Shown: positions 1 to 8,118, counted from the stretch's first letter. The stretch is DNA of 64,000 bases from Lentibacillus cibarius (GCF_005887555.1 NZ_VCIA01000001.1:2418001-2482000), one strand, 5' to 3'. Translations and numbers: made by a program. The notes: generated by a model from the sequence alone, not told the origin.

Positions 1-487
1 TAAAAGTCATTTTAATAAGCTTGAATTGAAATTCACTACAATTATTAATGAAGTTTGCAATGGCCAATTCCACAACCTGACCAATAGTAGCGTTTGTGAA
101 ACCGGAAAGAAAGTTTGTATAATTAGGTAGGACTCGAAGCATTAAAGAGATTTTGTCATCATTCCATTTGAGGTTATGTTCGGTCATGACTTTTTTAAGT
201 TCTATAATACGTTCGGTACTATAAACATCTGTCGTTTGTTCGAAATGAATAGGATTGTCTAATGTTTTTATATCATCACACATTTTCTCAAAAAGATGGG
301 ATTTATGAAAAGCAGGTATTTCCTCTACTTCATCAGCAATAAATAAATCAGATTCTCGGATCAAAGCATTTGCTAAAAAACTCTGAGTAGAAAAAACATC
401 TGTACAAGAATCAAAGATATATTTGAACAGTGGATAAATTTTATAGGAAACTGGTTTGTGTATACCTCTTCGTTCTTTTTTATTCAT
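1..487 (-). CDS. Partial hypothetical protein, runs off left edge
   Basis: An uninterrupted reading frame on the minus strand begins at an ATG at 487 and is still open at the window edge, giving at least 162 codons. A good ribosome binding site (TAGGAG) sits just upstream. The N-terminus is short, basic and hydrophilic (starts MNKKERRGIHKPVSYKIYP), with no signal peptide or membrane segment. I do not recognise the family. It diverges from the recombinase gene at 731, and the palindrome TTACATGTAA lies in its promoter region about 38 bp upstream of the start. It could be a DNA-binding or partner protein of the adjacent element, but that is only context. The C-terminus is outside the window. 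Confidence 0.7.
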   Translation of the reverse strand, partial: MNKKERRGIHKPVSYKIYPLFKYIFDSCTDVFSTQSFLANALIRESDLFIADEVEEIPAFHKSHLFEKMCDDIKTLDNPIHFEQTTDVYSTERIIELKKVMTEHNLKWNDDKISLMLRVLPNYTNFLSGFTNATIGQVVELAIANFINNCSEFQFKLIKMTF

Positions 488-524
488 CACTATACTCCTA
501 CATAAATAATTTATAAATATTAGT

Positions 525-534
525 TTACATGTAA
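525..534. promoter_or_regulatory. Palindrome TTACATGTAA, copy 1
   Basis: A perfect 10-bp palindrome, extended to 12 bp by flanking T and A, in the promoter region of the minus-strand gene starting at 487. The same 10-mer recurs at 2081-2090, and a near copy (TTACATGTAT) lies at 2293-2302. It may be an operator for a regulator encoded in this accessory patch. This is inferred from repetition and position only. Confidence 0.4.
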
Positions 535-595
535 ATAAGGTGAAATACAATATCGACTGTTTCAAAAGTAAGAAAATGGAATTAAAAGGAAAATC

Positions 596-631
596 AAACT
601 CGTAACAGAATAGGTATTATGTTACGAGTTT
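596..631. repeat. 12-bp inverted repeat upstream of recombinase
   Basis: AAACTCGTAACA (596-607) and its exact inverse TGTTACGAGTTT (620-631) are separated by 12 bp. A third copy in direct orientation, extended to AAACTCGTAACAGAA, lies at 693-707 immediately before the tyrosine recombinase gene. Arms of this size in opposite orientation resemble a recombinase core site, although the 12-bp spacer is longer than the usual 6-8 bp. They could instead be operators, or the hairpin could act as a terminator. Confidence 0.55.
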
Positions 632-692
632 AATAGAATTTCTTGCCTAAAACATGGAATGAACGAAAATGATATGCTAAAATGAAGGCAGA

Positions 693-707
693 AAACTCGT
701 AACAGAA
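693..707 (+). repeat. Third copy of the AAACTCGTAACAGAA repeat
   Basis: This copy is identical over 15 bp to the left arm of the inverted repeat (596-610). It ends 23 bp before the preferred start codon of the recombinase gene, so a protein bound here could control recombinase expression. Confidence 0.55.
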
Positions 708-730
708 ATTTTTTGGAAGGAATGTCGCTT

Positions 731-1663
731 ATGGAGAGAGTTGTAACCTTTCCGAATCATCAAACATTAATCGAAGAATACAGGGAAATTTTATCGGGAA
801 AATCTGATAAAACTTCAGATGCTTATATCAGATCTATCAGACAATTCATGGAATGGGTAATACAAAAACCGGGAAGTAATGGCATATTCCGAATGGAGTT
901 ATTTACCAAAACAGCAGTCGAAATGTTTATGGAAGAATTAGACCAACAAGGATATAGTGTCAATCACCGAAAACGAATGAAATCAGCATTATCCGGTTTC
1001 GCTAAATGGCTGATTGAAGAAAAAGAATTATTGGATAAAAATCCAACGTCTGATGTTGATATCCCAGTTCAGCCCCTCATGGCTCCACGTGAGTTAACGG
1101 ATGACCAGCGTTTCATTTTGCGTAACCTTGTAGAACGAGAGAATGATGTTCGTGGACAAGCATTATTTGCACTTGGCTATTGGGCGGGCTGTCGTGTTAG
1201 TGATGTATCCTGGCTTAAAATGGACAATATCTATATCGGACCAAAAATCGGTTGGCTTAAAGTTGGCTATAAAAATGATAAGATGCGGGAGATTGATATA
1301 TTAAATAAGGTAAGAAAACCACTCGAAGATTATTTGGAAAGTAGAAAAGATAACAACAGTCAATATGTATTTACATCACAACGGGCTGACCGACTGACGG
1401 AGCCCGGTATCCACCATTGGTTCCGTAACTTGCGAGCAAAAGCAACAAAAGACGAATGGGAGTACGTCCAAGATATAACGTTTCATGATCTCCGGCACGA
1501 TTTTGCTCACCGTGCAAGAGAGGGTGGTTGGACACTCGAGGAAATTGCATATTATCTTGGCCATGTTACGAAACAGGGGATTCCGGCAATTGAAACAACG
1601 GTTCGTTATACGCAAGCTGGAAGGAAACAAATGAAAGAAAAACTGAAATGGATCAAAGGATAA
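731..1663 (+). CDS. Tyrosine recombinase/integrase
   Basis: Phage-integrase family site-specific recombinase of 310 residues, near the usual length. An N-terminal SAM-like core-binding domain occupies about residues 5-105 and the catalytic domain the rest. The expected catalytic set is visible: Arg155 in AGCRVSD, a Lys near 181-184, the HDLRHDF box (His252, Arg255), His278 in YLGH, and the nucleophile Tyr293 in VRYTQ. The frame is open from a TTG at 713, but GGAAGG at 715-720 is correctly spaced only for the ATG at 731. Three repeat copies precede it and two very small genes follow within 25 bp. The protein appears intact, so this element may still be able to recombine; its partner sites are unknown. 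Confidence 0.92.
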   Translation: MERVVTFPNHQTLIEEYREILSGKSDKTSDAYIRSIRQFMEWVIQKPGSNGIFRMELFTKTAVEMFMEELDQQGYSVNHRKRMKSALSGFAKWLIEEKELLDKNPTSDVDIPVQPLMAPRELTDDQRFILRNLVERENDVRGQALFALGYWAGCRVSDVSWLKMDNIYIGPKIGWLKVGYKNDKMREIDILNKVRKPLEDYLESRKDNNSQYVFTSQRADRLTEPGIHHWFRNLRAKATKDEWEYVQDITFHDLRHDFAHRAREGGWTLEEIAYYLGHVTKQGIPAIETTVRYTQAGRKQMKEKLKWIKG

Positions 1664-1685
1664 TTTAAATAAGGTGTGGATATTA

Positions 1686-1832
1686 ATGAAAAAAACTATT
1701 GCAGGAGAGTTTATTTATCAGCCGTGTTCAATTTGTGGAACATGGGCAGATGATGGAGGATTTAAAGAAGGGCAATTTGTTTGCCACGATTGTTTGGATC
1801 ACCAAAAGTCAACTACTGAAAACAACATATAA
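1686..1832 (+). CDS. Small zinc-ribbon protein (48 aa)
   Basis: A 48-residue protein too short for most gene finders. It starts at an ATG 22 bp after the recombinase stop, behind an AAGGTG ribosome binding site. Two cysteine pairs, CSIC (residues 14-17) and CHDC (33-36), are 15 residues apart, which is the layout of a single zinc ribbon or knuckle. The intervening segment is acidic and glycine-rich. It lies in a run of three same-strand genes (recombinase, this, winged helix) with short gaps, so they are probably cotranscribed. It may act as an adaptor or DNA-binding accessory protein. No specific family is recognised. Confidence 0.6.
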   Translation: MKKTIAGEFIYQPCSICGTWADDGGFKEGQFVCHDCLDHQKSTTENNI

Positions 1833-1848
1833 TAAGGAAGAAATACGC

Positions 1849-2067
1849 ATGTCTATTTTTAATGACCAACTAACAGATTTGGAAAGAAAGATACTCACTG
1901 TTTTGCAGCACAATAACAAAAAAGGGCGAATTCCTTCCCTTACAGAGTTGCAATTCCGGTTAGGGCATAGTGGTGACGAAATTCAAGAAATTGTAAATGA
2001 TCTAATCGAACGTAGATGGATTGAAGTAGAAGATGGCGAGTGGATTGTGATTAGAAAGCTGTTCTAA
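1849..2067 (+). CDS. Small winged-helix DNA-binding protein (72 aa)
   Basis: A 72-residue protein starting at the ATG at 1849, with AAGGAAG eight bases upstream. The frame stays open upstream to 1699, but that part overlaps the zinc-ribbon gene in another phase and lacks a ribosome binding site, so the short start is preferred. The sequence (LTDLERKILTVLQ near the N-terminus, then TELQFRLG and a helix ending IERRWIEVEDG) reads as three helices and a wing, like the LexA N-terminal domain or MarR-type folds. It is the last gene of the putative recombinase operon, so a role as its transcriptional regulator or directionality factor is plausible but unproven. Confidence 0.65.
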   Translation: MSIFNDQLTDLERKILTVLQHNNKKGRIPSLTELQFRLGHSGDEIQEIVNDLIERRWIEVEDGEWIVIRKLF

Positions 2068-2080
2068 CTACCATCCTAGG

Positions 2081-2090
2081 TTACATGTAA
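2081..2090. promoter_or_regulatory. Palindrome TTACATGTAA, copy 2
   Basis: Exact second copy of the palindrome at 525-534, 13 bp after the stop of the winged-helix gene. Confidence 0.35.
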
Positions 2091-2150
2091 TATTCTGTTA
2101 TGGCTAAAAGTGTCGTATTATGTTATCATTTCCAATAAATAAATAAAAAA

Positions 2151-2226
2151 ACCCACCTATACATTTTATTTAATCTTTATCTAGTTTGACCTCTAGGAGA
2201 TTAAATAAAATCACAGGAAGGCGGGA
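2151..2226. repeat. Long imperfect inverted repeat / stem-loop
   Basis: A perfect 14-bp inverted repeat, ATTTTATTTAATCT (2163-2176) and AGATTAAATAAAAT (2198-2211), is flanked by a weaker outer pairing of ACCCACCT (2151-2158) with AGGCGGGA. It lies between the recombinase operon and the next gene. It could be a terminator or attenuator, or a small non-autonomous repeat. There is no U-rich tail typical of an intrinsic terminator on the plus strand. Confidence 0.5.
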
Positions 2227-2292
2227 TTCATTATATAATTCTATGGATAGTTTACCATATAGATAGAAAATGTCAAAATGAATCCTTTTTTC

Positions 2293-2302
2293 TTACATGT
2301 AT
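2293..2302. promoter_or_regulatory. TTACATGTA near-palindrome, copy 3
   Basis: A third, nine-of-ten match to the palindrome found at 525 and 2081, located 27 bp upstream of the start of the gene at 2329. Confidence 0.3.
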
Positions 2303-2328
2303 TGTGATGGGAAGGAAGGAGAAAATTT

Positions 2329-2694
2329 ATGTCAGATAACCAGAATAAAGGACAATTCAAATATTTTAGATACGTTGATACTGATAAAAAAGAACCGATC
2401 ATTAGAAAAAGAAAAGGAAAAATTGAAAAATACGAAAAACAAGTAACAGACAGGGTCTACTTTAATCCTGAAGATGTTTTCCGTTTTAATCTAGAGAATA
2501 TTACACCTTCTGTTTCTATCGATGATGGTGGAGGTTTCACGCAATACCATAATTATTTATGGCTGTGGACGCAGTTCATTGGTGGAATGCCAGTTCTAAC
2601 ATATATGGCTATCCGAAAATACATATTCGATTATGCGGATAGAGTAGGGGCCTCCGATGAATTTATTGCATTCCCTCCATTGCTCGTCATTTAG
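2329..2694 (+). pseudogene. Truncated plasmid-type helix-turn-helix/replication-like protein
   Basis: The ORF of 121 codons starts with ATG behind GGAAGGAGAAAA. The N-terminal part (basic linker with RKRKGKIEKYEKQ, then VYFNPEDVFRFNL, then a segment ending YMAIRKYIF) resembles proteins on Bacillus plasmids that continue into a winged-helix domain; this is recalled similarity only. Here the protein stops abruptly after FIAFPPLLVI. The DNA immediately downstream codes, in another frame, for the middle of a UvrA-like ATPase. The simplest reading is that a deletion or insertion joined two unrelated genes near 2660-2690 and truncated both. It could still be expressed as a short protein. Confidence 0.5.
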
Positions 2695-3878
2695 GAAGCA
2701 GCCTCAACAATATGACATACATTTTTGATGAACCGAGTGCAGGGCTCCATCCCGAAGAAGTGGCCATGTTAATAGACTTACTTAAAACACTTAAGGCACA
2801 GCACAATACAGTCATTGTTATTGAACACGACCTATCCATCATAAAAGTAGCCGATGAAATAATCGAGATGGGACCCGGGGCAGGTATCGACGGAGGAGAG
2901 GTTGTTTATCAAGGAAAATTGGAAGGATTGAAAAACGCGCAAACGGCCACAACGCTTAACTACAAACTTAACATCAACCAAGCTCCAAGAGAGATAACAA
3001 GTTATTTTTCGATGGAAAACATAAGTAAACATAACCTGAAAAATATCAGCGTAACTATTCCTGAAAAAGCCTTCGTTTCCATATGCGGGGTCTCGGGTTC
3101 AGGTAAAAGTTCCTTGATGTTGGAAGCATTCCCGGAAAAGTATCCAGATGCCATTATGGTATCTCAAGACAGTATAGGGGTCTCGAGCCGATCGACACTA
3201 GCGACATATATGGGGATCATGGATGATATCCGGTCCATATTTGCCAAAGAAACCGGACAACCAGCCGGATTGTTCAGCTTTAACTCGTTAGGAGCATGTC
3301 CTGTCTGTAAAGGAAAAGGCGTCGTCACGCCAGATGTAGCATTTGCAGATCCAGTGACGATTACGTGTGAAGCGTGTGGCGGTACCAGATATTCTGATGA
3401 AGCGTTGTCCTATCGATATGGCGATAAAAATATAGTAGAAATCTTAGAATTAACGATAGACGAGGCGATGAACTATTTTAACAAGCCTAAGATCGTCAAA
3501 AGCGTGAATACCCTAAAAGAGGTAGGATTAGGATATCTAACTTTAGGGCAAACGACAAGCTCTTTAAGCGGAGGGGAAGTTCAGCGTCTAAAACTCGCCA
3601 GCCATTTAAAAAAGGAAGGACAAATCTACATATTGGACGAGCCTTCCTTAGGATTGCACATGAATGACAATAAACAACTGTTAGATGTGTTTCAAAATCT
3701 CGTCAACAAAGGCAACTCCGTTATTATCATTGAGCACAATCCATACTTTATAGCGGCAAGTGACTGGGTAATCGAATTAGGTCCAGGAGGCGGAAAAAAA
3801 GGCGGGCATATTATCTTTGAAGGCACACCGGAAGAGATGTTAACGGCCGAAACATTGACGGCGAAATGGCTAAAGTAA
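2661..3878 (+). pseudogene. 5'-truncated UvrA-like ABC ATPase
   Basis: C-terminal half of a UvrA paralogue of the shorter, non-canonical kind (normally about 750 residues; about 400 remain). It begins inside the first ATPase domain at Walker B (YIFDEPSAGLHPEE). The second ATPase half is complete: Walker A GVSGSGKSS, a zinc module with CPVCKGKG and CEACGG, the signature LSGGEVQRLKLA and Walker B YILDEPSLGLH. The first in-frame ATG is at 2712, but homologous sequence (ARHLGSSLNN) extends upstream of it without a start, so the 5' end is missing. It is joined to the truncated gene at 2329. Without the first Walker A it is unlikely to do normal UvrA-type work. Confidence 0.8.
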
Positions 3879-3923
3879 GTGCCAGGCACATGCACCATTC
3901 AGAATTGCGTGTGCCTGGCACTT
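3877..3923. terminator. Bidirectional hairpin with GTGCCTGGCAC arms
   Basis: Perfect 14-bp arms (3877-3890 and 3910-3923), each containing the GTGCCTGGCAC or GTGCCAGGCAC core, separated by 19 bp, between the converging UvrA-like remnant and the cupin gene. It starts inside the stop codon of the former. Hairpins with this core look like a dispersed intergenic repeat of some Bacillaceae; that is recalled, not checked. Confidence 0.6.
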
Positions 3924-3932
3924 CACGTTAGC

Positions 3933-4223
3933 CTAGCATTTCATGACCAAAATAGAAACATCACTTAAAGCCTTAAGGGAATGGCGATCACGTGGCTCCA
4001 TATGCAGAATATTTTCTGCATTGACGATTTGCGGCTCTTGATTAACTGTAATCTCCACATTTCCGTGTTTCACGAAAACAAATACATGCTTTGGTGAATA
4101 ATGTTCACGAACAATCTCGCCTTTCTGAAGTTTAAGATGCATAACCTCTCGTTCATTATCTCGGAAAATTCGTTTTCTATCGGATGGTTTTGTTATTTCA
4201 TGAGATACAGAATAAGTATCCAT
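3933..4223 (-). CDS. Cupin-domain protein
   Basis: A small single-domain cupin of 96 residues. A beta-barrel pattern with HYSPKHVFVFVKHG (motif 1 region) and HMEPRDRHSLKAL (motif 2 region) is visible, with histidines that could bind a metal. The frame opens at a GTG at 4232, but GAAGGG at 4235-4240 lies only 2 bp from it, while the ATG at 4223 has 11 bp spacing and is preferred. It is divergent from the formate dehydrogenase genes and may share their regulatory region. The substrate is not evident; small cupins of this kind are often annotated only by domain. Confidence 0.75.
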   Translation of the reverse strand: MDTYSVSHEITKPSDRKRIFRDNEREVMHLKLQKGEIVREHYSPKHVFVFVKHGNVEITVNQEPQIVNAENILHMEPRDRHSLKALSDVSILVMKC

Positions 4224-4360
4224 AGTTGTCACTGCCCTTCTCGAATTGCTAAATGTATATATATATCATAGTGTAATAAAGACTTTCATATTATTGAGTG
4301 ATATAAACCACACTTTTTTGGACATACCTGTACGAATTTTTGTATTTATCAAGCTATTAA

Positions 4361-4390
4361 TTGACAATTTTTATAATTATCTGCAATACT
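4361..4390 (+). promoter_or_regulatory. Candidate sigma-A promoter of the fdh leader
   Basis: TTGACA (4361-4366) and AATACT (4385-4390) with an 18-bp spacer, about 300 bp upstream of the formate dehydrogenase start. A transcript from here would carry a leader of about 300 nt containing the hairpin at 4448-4482. A weak -10 and AT-rich surroundings keep confidence low. Confidence 0.35.
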
Positions 4391-4447
4391 AGAGAGACCG
4401 AAATAGGAAAATTTTGTGTAAAAGGAAGGAATTCGTGGAATAAGGTG

Positions 4448-4482
4448 AAAAAACGTTGTCTATAGTATAGATAGTGTTTTTT
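4448..4482 (+). promoter_or_regulatory. Hairpin with U-tract in the fdh leader (possible attenuator)
   Basis: The 35-bp segment is symmetric about 4465. Reading AAAAAAC outward to GTTTTTT, all 17 positions pair if G-U pairs are allowed. Ending in six T residues, it could form an intrinsic terminator in the leader RNA of fdhA. There is no gene on the same strand immediately upstream to terminate. The remaining leader (4483-4704) shows no riboswitch class I can name, and the 61-codon ORF at 4474-4659 has no convincing support. Confidence 0.4.
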
Positions 4483-4704
4483 CTGTCAAACTGCAGGTGG
4501 CCTTTTTCCGCGTACTATGTTTTAAATAAAGTTATCATCTTTATGAGAAAACGTGTGATTACAGAACACTCAGTTGACCATGTTGAAAGCTGTATTCCAA
4601 TGAACCAGAGGACGACGCGGTGGTTGGGTGACAGAAGGGGTGATTCACTCCGCTCGTGAAATGTTGTAACCGTTAACTTATATCGGAAAATGGAGGGAAT
4701 GTAT

Positions 4705-6270
4705 TTGGCTGATCATACCATTGTAACCATTGATGGTCAGGAGTATTTAGGTGATCCCAATGGTAATTTGTTGGAGCTTTTGCGTTCGGAGGAAATCGAG
4801 GTTCCGGATGTTTGTTATCATCCGAACCTCGGTCCGCTTCAGACTTGTGATACGTGCATTGTCGAGGTGAATGGGGAACTGCAACGTGCTTGTGGGACAA
4901 CAATTGAAGCCGGTATGCAAGTAAATACCACAATCGAGGATGCTAAGATTGCCCAGAAGCTAGCGATGGACGAAATTATGAGCAACCACGAGCTATATTG
5001 CACGGTTTGTGATTACAACAATGGGACGTGTGAAATCCATAATAGTGTGAGAGATCTAGGGATTGAACATCAAGACAAACCATTTGCAACGAAACCTTAT
5101 GAAGAGGATAATTCAGGTTCCTTTTATCGTTATGACCCAAACCAATGTATTCTTTGCGGGCGTTGTGTGGAGGCGTGTCAGGATCTTGAAGTGAACGAAA
5201 CCTTGCTGATTGATTGGGACCGCGAACAGCCGCGTGTCATCTGGGATAACGATGTACCTATTGACCAGTCATCATGCGTCAATTGTGGTCAATGTGTAAC
5301 TGCATGCCCTTGTAATGCCTTAATGGAGAAATCCATGCTCGGTGAAGCAGGTTATTTGACTGGACCACAGCCTGGTACATTACGTTCCATGATTGAATTT
5401 ACGAAGAAAGTAGAGACTGGCTATGGTTCTTTAATGGCTATTTCTGATTCGGAAGCAAAGATGCGGGAAGATCGAATTGAAAAAACGAAAACCGTATGTA
5501 CATATTGTGGCGTCGGTTGTAGTTTTGACGTTTGGACAAAGGGCCGAAAAGTTTTGAAAGTACAACCACAGGCAGAATCCCCGGCGAACGGTATGGCAAC
5601 ATGTGTCAAAGGGAAATTCGGCTGGGATTATGTGAATAGTGAGGAACGCTTAACGAAGCCACTCATTCGTGAAGGCGACCATTTCCGGGAGACGGAATGG
5701 GAAGAGGCTATCCCTTATGTGGCTCGTCGATTCCAAGAAGTCAAAGACAAAGAAGGTGCCGATGCGCTTGGTTTTGTTGCGACATCTAAGGAGACGAATG
5801 AAGAGTCGTATCTTACTCAAAAATTCGCCCGCCAGGTGATTGGTACGAATAATGTGGATAACTGTTCTCGTTATTGTCAATCTCCGGCAACAAAAGGGTT
5901 GTTCCGCACGGTCGGTTACGGGGGTGACTCCGGATCGTCTGATGATATCGCAAAGGCGGAGCTGATCATCACCATTGGATCTAATACCGCGGAGGCTCAC
6001 CCGGTTATCGCATCAAAAATTAAACGCGCTCAAAAATTACACGGTCATAAACTATTCGTCTTTGATCTCCGCAAACATGAAATGGCCGAACGAGCGGATA
6101 AGTTTATGAGTCCAACACCAGGAACCGATTTGGTATGGCTGCAGGCGGTGACGAAATATATCTTGGCCAGGGTTGGGAGGACAAGGATTTCTTACAAAAC
6201 CGGGTTAACGGATTGGAAGATTACCTCCAAAGTTTGGAAGGGTATACGCTTGAGTATGCGCAAAACGTAA
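4705..6270 (+). pseudogene. fdhA: Formate dehydrogenase alpha subunit, 5' part (frameshifted)
   Basis: N-terminal half of a NAD-linked-type formate dehydrogenase (YjgC/YrhE family, normally about 980 residues). In order: a 2Fe-2S ferredoxin domain (cysteines in PDVCYHP and QTCDTC), a His-Cys 4Fe-4S segment ([15 protein letters not shown]), two 4Fe-4S ferredoxin motifs ([22 protein letters not shown]), then the molybdopterin domain with CTYCGVGC. The likely Mo ligand is Cys in NCSRYCQSP, not selenocysteine. GGAGGG at 4693-4698 favours TTG at 4705 over the ATGs at 4690 and 4699. Homology breaks after [10 protein letters not shown] near 6165; the correct continuation is in the frame of the next entry, so one base has been lost here. 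Confidence 0.85.
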
Positions 6271-7667
6271 CCGGAATCCCAGTAGATACTTTGATAGAAG
6301 TGGCCGAAGCAATCCACGAATCAGAATCTGTTGCGATTTGCTGGGCAATGGGTGTCACCCAGCAAAAGAACGGTAGTGATACGTCAACCGCGATTTCCAA
6401 TCTATTGCTGGTTACCGGAAATTACGGCCGTCCTGGTGTTGGTGCTTATCCACTTCGGGGGCATAATAACGTTCAGGGTGCCAGCGATTTTGGAAGCATG
6501 CCGGATTGTTTCCCTGGTTATCAAAGCACGAAGGATGATGAAGTACGCGCTCGTTATGAAAAAGCATGGGGTGTCGAACTGAAGAAAGAACGCGGTCGCG
6601 ACAACCATCAAATGGTTGAGGCGATCCATAAGGGTGACTTGAAATCGCTGTGGATACAAGGGGAAGAGATGGGCATTGTTGATGCGAATGCCAACCATGT
6701 CCAGGCTGCTTTCGAAAAACTCGATTTCTTCGTTGTCCAGGATTTGTTTTTATCCAAAACAGCGGAGTTTGCTGACGTTGTTTTACCATCTGTTCCAAGT
6801 CTTGAAAAAGATGGAACGTTTGTCAATACAGAGCGTCGTATCCAACGGTTGTACCGCGCGCTTGATCCGACTGGCGATGCCAAGCCGGACTGGGTCATCA
6901 TTTCCATGTTAGCGAAAGAAATGGGCTTTGACTGGGGCTATTCGCATCCGAGTGAGATTATGGATGAAGTCGCTTCCCTTACACCGTTGTTTGCGGGAGT
7001 CAGTTACGAGCGACTTGAGGGTTATAACAGTTTGCAATGGCCTGTACACGCTGACGGTACCGATGAACCTGTTTTGTTTGTGGAATCATTCCCGTTTGAT
7101 GACGGTAAAGCCAAACTGTATCCAGTTGAATTCGTTGAACCGGTAGGAGTAGATGAGGAGTTTGACTTGCATATTAACAACGGACGTATATTGGAGCATT
7201 TCCATGAAGGGAACATGACCTATAAGTCGGAAGGCATCACGAGAAAGACACCATATTGTTGGATTGAGGTGTCGCCGGAGCTTGCGGAAGATCGCGGCAT
7301 CAAGAGTGGCTCCTTCGTTCGCATTATCTCTGAATCCGGATCGGTCAAAGGGCATATTACGGTGACAGACCGCGTCCAGGGGAAAGAATTATACATTCCC
7401 ATGAACGATAATAACGAGCTCGCTATCAACAAACTGACAAACAGTGATGTCGATTGGGCGACCAATACACCGGCTTACAAGGATACACGAGCGAAGATGA
7501 AAGTCATTAGCGTGGAAGGGGAAGATCCGATTCCGCATAATAACCACCGTCGCGGTAATCGACAGCCGCAAATTAGCGTTCGTGTTGAGAAAAAATGGGC
7601 ACGTGACGATTACGTATTCCCAGGTGAAAGGGTGAGAGCGCATGGCAAAGCAAATAACAAACATTAA
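6135..7667 (+). pseudogene. fdhA: Formate dehydrogenase alpha subunit, 3' part
   Basis: C-terminal half of the same formate dehydrogenase, in frame -1 relative to the first part. True homology begins at [11 protein letters not shown] near 6168; the ATG at 6135 is incidental because it overlaps the end of the upstream frame. It contains the rest of the bis-MGD-binding catalytic domain (for example [13 protein letters not shown] and [15 protein letters not shown]) and the C-terminal molydopterin dinucleotide-binding barrel ([15 protein letters not shown]). No slippery heptamer for programmed frameshifting is apparent, so this is a mutation or a sequence error. It overlaps yjgD by 26 bp, the normal arrangement for this pair. 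Confidence 0.85.
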
Positions 7668-8115
7668 GCGTCTTTCCGTTGACGAAGAAACAAGACGGCA
7701 AAACGATTTAAATGAAGTGGAAGCCGCCATTGCGGACAATAAGGAGGCGGTACTTGAAGCTATTACGTTGACTCGCCATTTACATGACAAGGGATTACTG
7801 GCTATTCTCAACGGGGCACTGTCTCAAGGAGAAGAAGTGTTGGACATTGCAGTAAAGGAAATTAACAAGCCGCAAAATTCCCGTGTTATTGAAAATGGTG
7901 TAGGACTTGCCATGCTGTTAGGAACACTTGATGTGGACCGGTTGAAAGTGTTGACAGAAAAATTAAACCAGGGCGTGCGGGTCGCAACTGCGGATAGAGC
8001 CGAAGCAGATGGCCCCGATAATGTCTTTCAATTGATGAAGTTACTGAAAGACCCGGAAGTTAACCGTTCCATAGGTCTGTTGGTGAACTTTCTCAAAGGG
8101 ATGAGTCGTGATTGA
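7642..8115 (+). CDS. yjgD: DUF1641 protein, formate dehydrogenase partner (YjgD-like)
   Basis: A 157-residue DUF1641 protein like B. subtilis YjgD, which is encoded directly after the formate dehydrogenase catalytic gene. Helical and soluble, with the characteristic [21 protein letters not shown] segment early and [17 protein letters not shown] near the end (each quoted in part). The family is associated with formate dehydrogenase; its exact biochemical role is not settled. Its ATG lies inside the fdhA 3' end, preceded by GGTGAAAGGGTGAG, so translation is probably coupled. It is intact even though fdhA is frameshifted, which hints that the lesion is recent or artefactual. Confidence 0.85.
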   Translation: MAKQITNIKRLSVDEETRRQNDLNEVEAAIADNKEAVLEAITLTRHLHDKGLLAILNGALSQGEEVLDIAVKEINKPQNSRVIENGVGLAMLLGTLDVDRLKVLTEKLNQGVRVATADRAEADGPDNVFQLMKLLKDPEVNRSIGLLVNFLKGMSRD

Positions 8116-8118
8116 TGA

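Noticed and set aside
1699..1848. N-terminal extension of the winged-helix gene
   Set aside because: It overlaps the zinc-ribbon ORF in another phase, and the internal ATG at 1849 has the correct ribosome binding site.
4474..4659. 61-codon plus-strand ORF upstream of fdhA
   Set aside because: It begins inside the leader hairpin, has no ribosome binding site and no protein-like composition.
6135..6180. Programmed -1 frameshift or selenocysteine explanation for split fdhA
   Set aside because: No slippery heptamer or downstream stem was seen, the break is not a TGA in frame, and the Mo ligand position is an ordinary cysteine.
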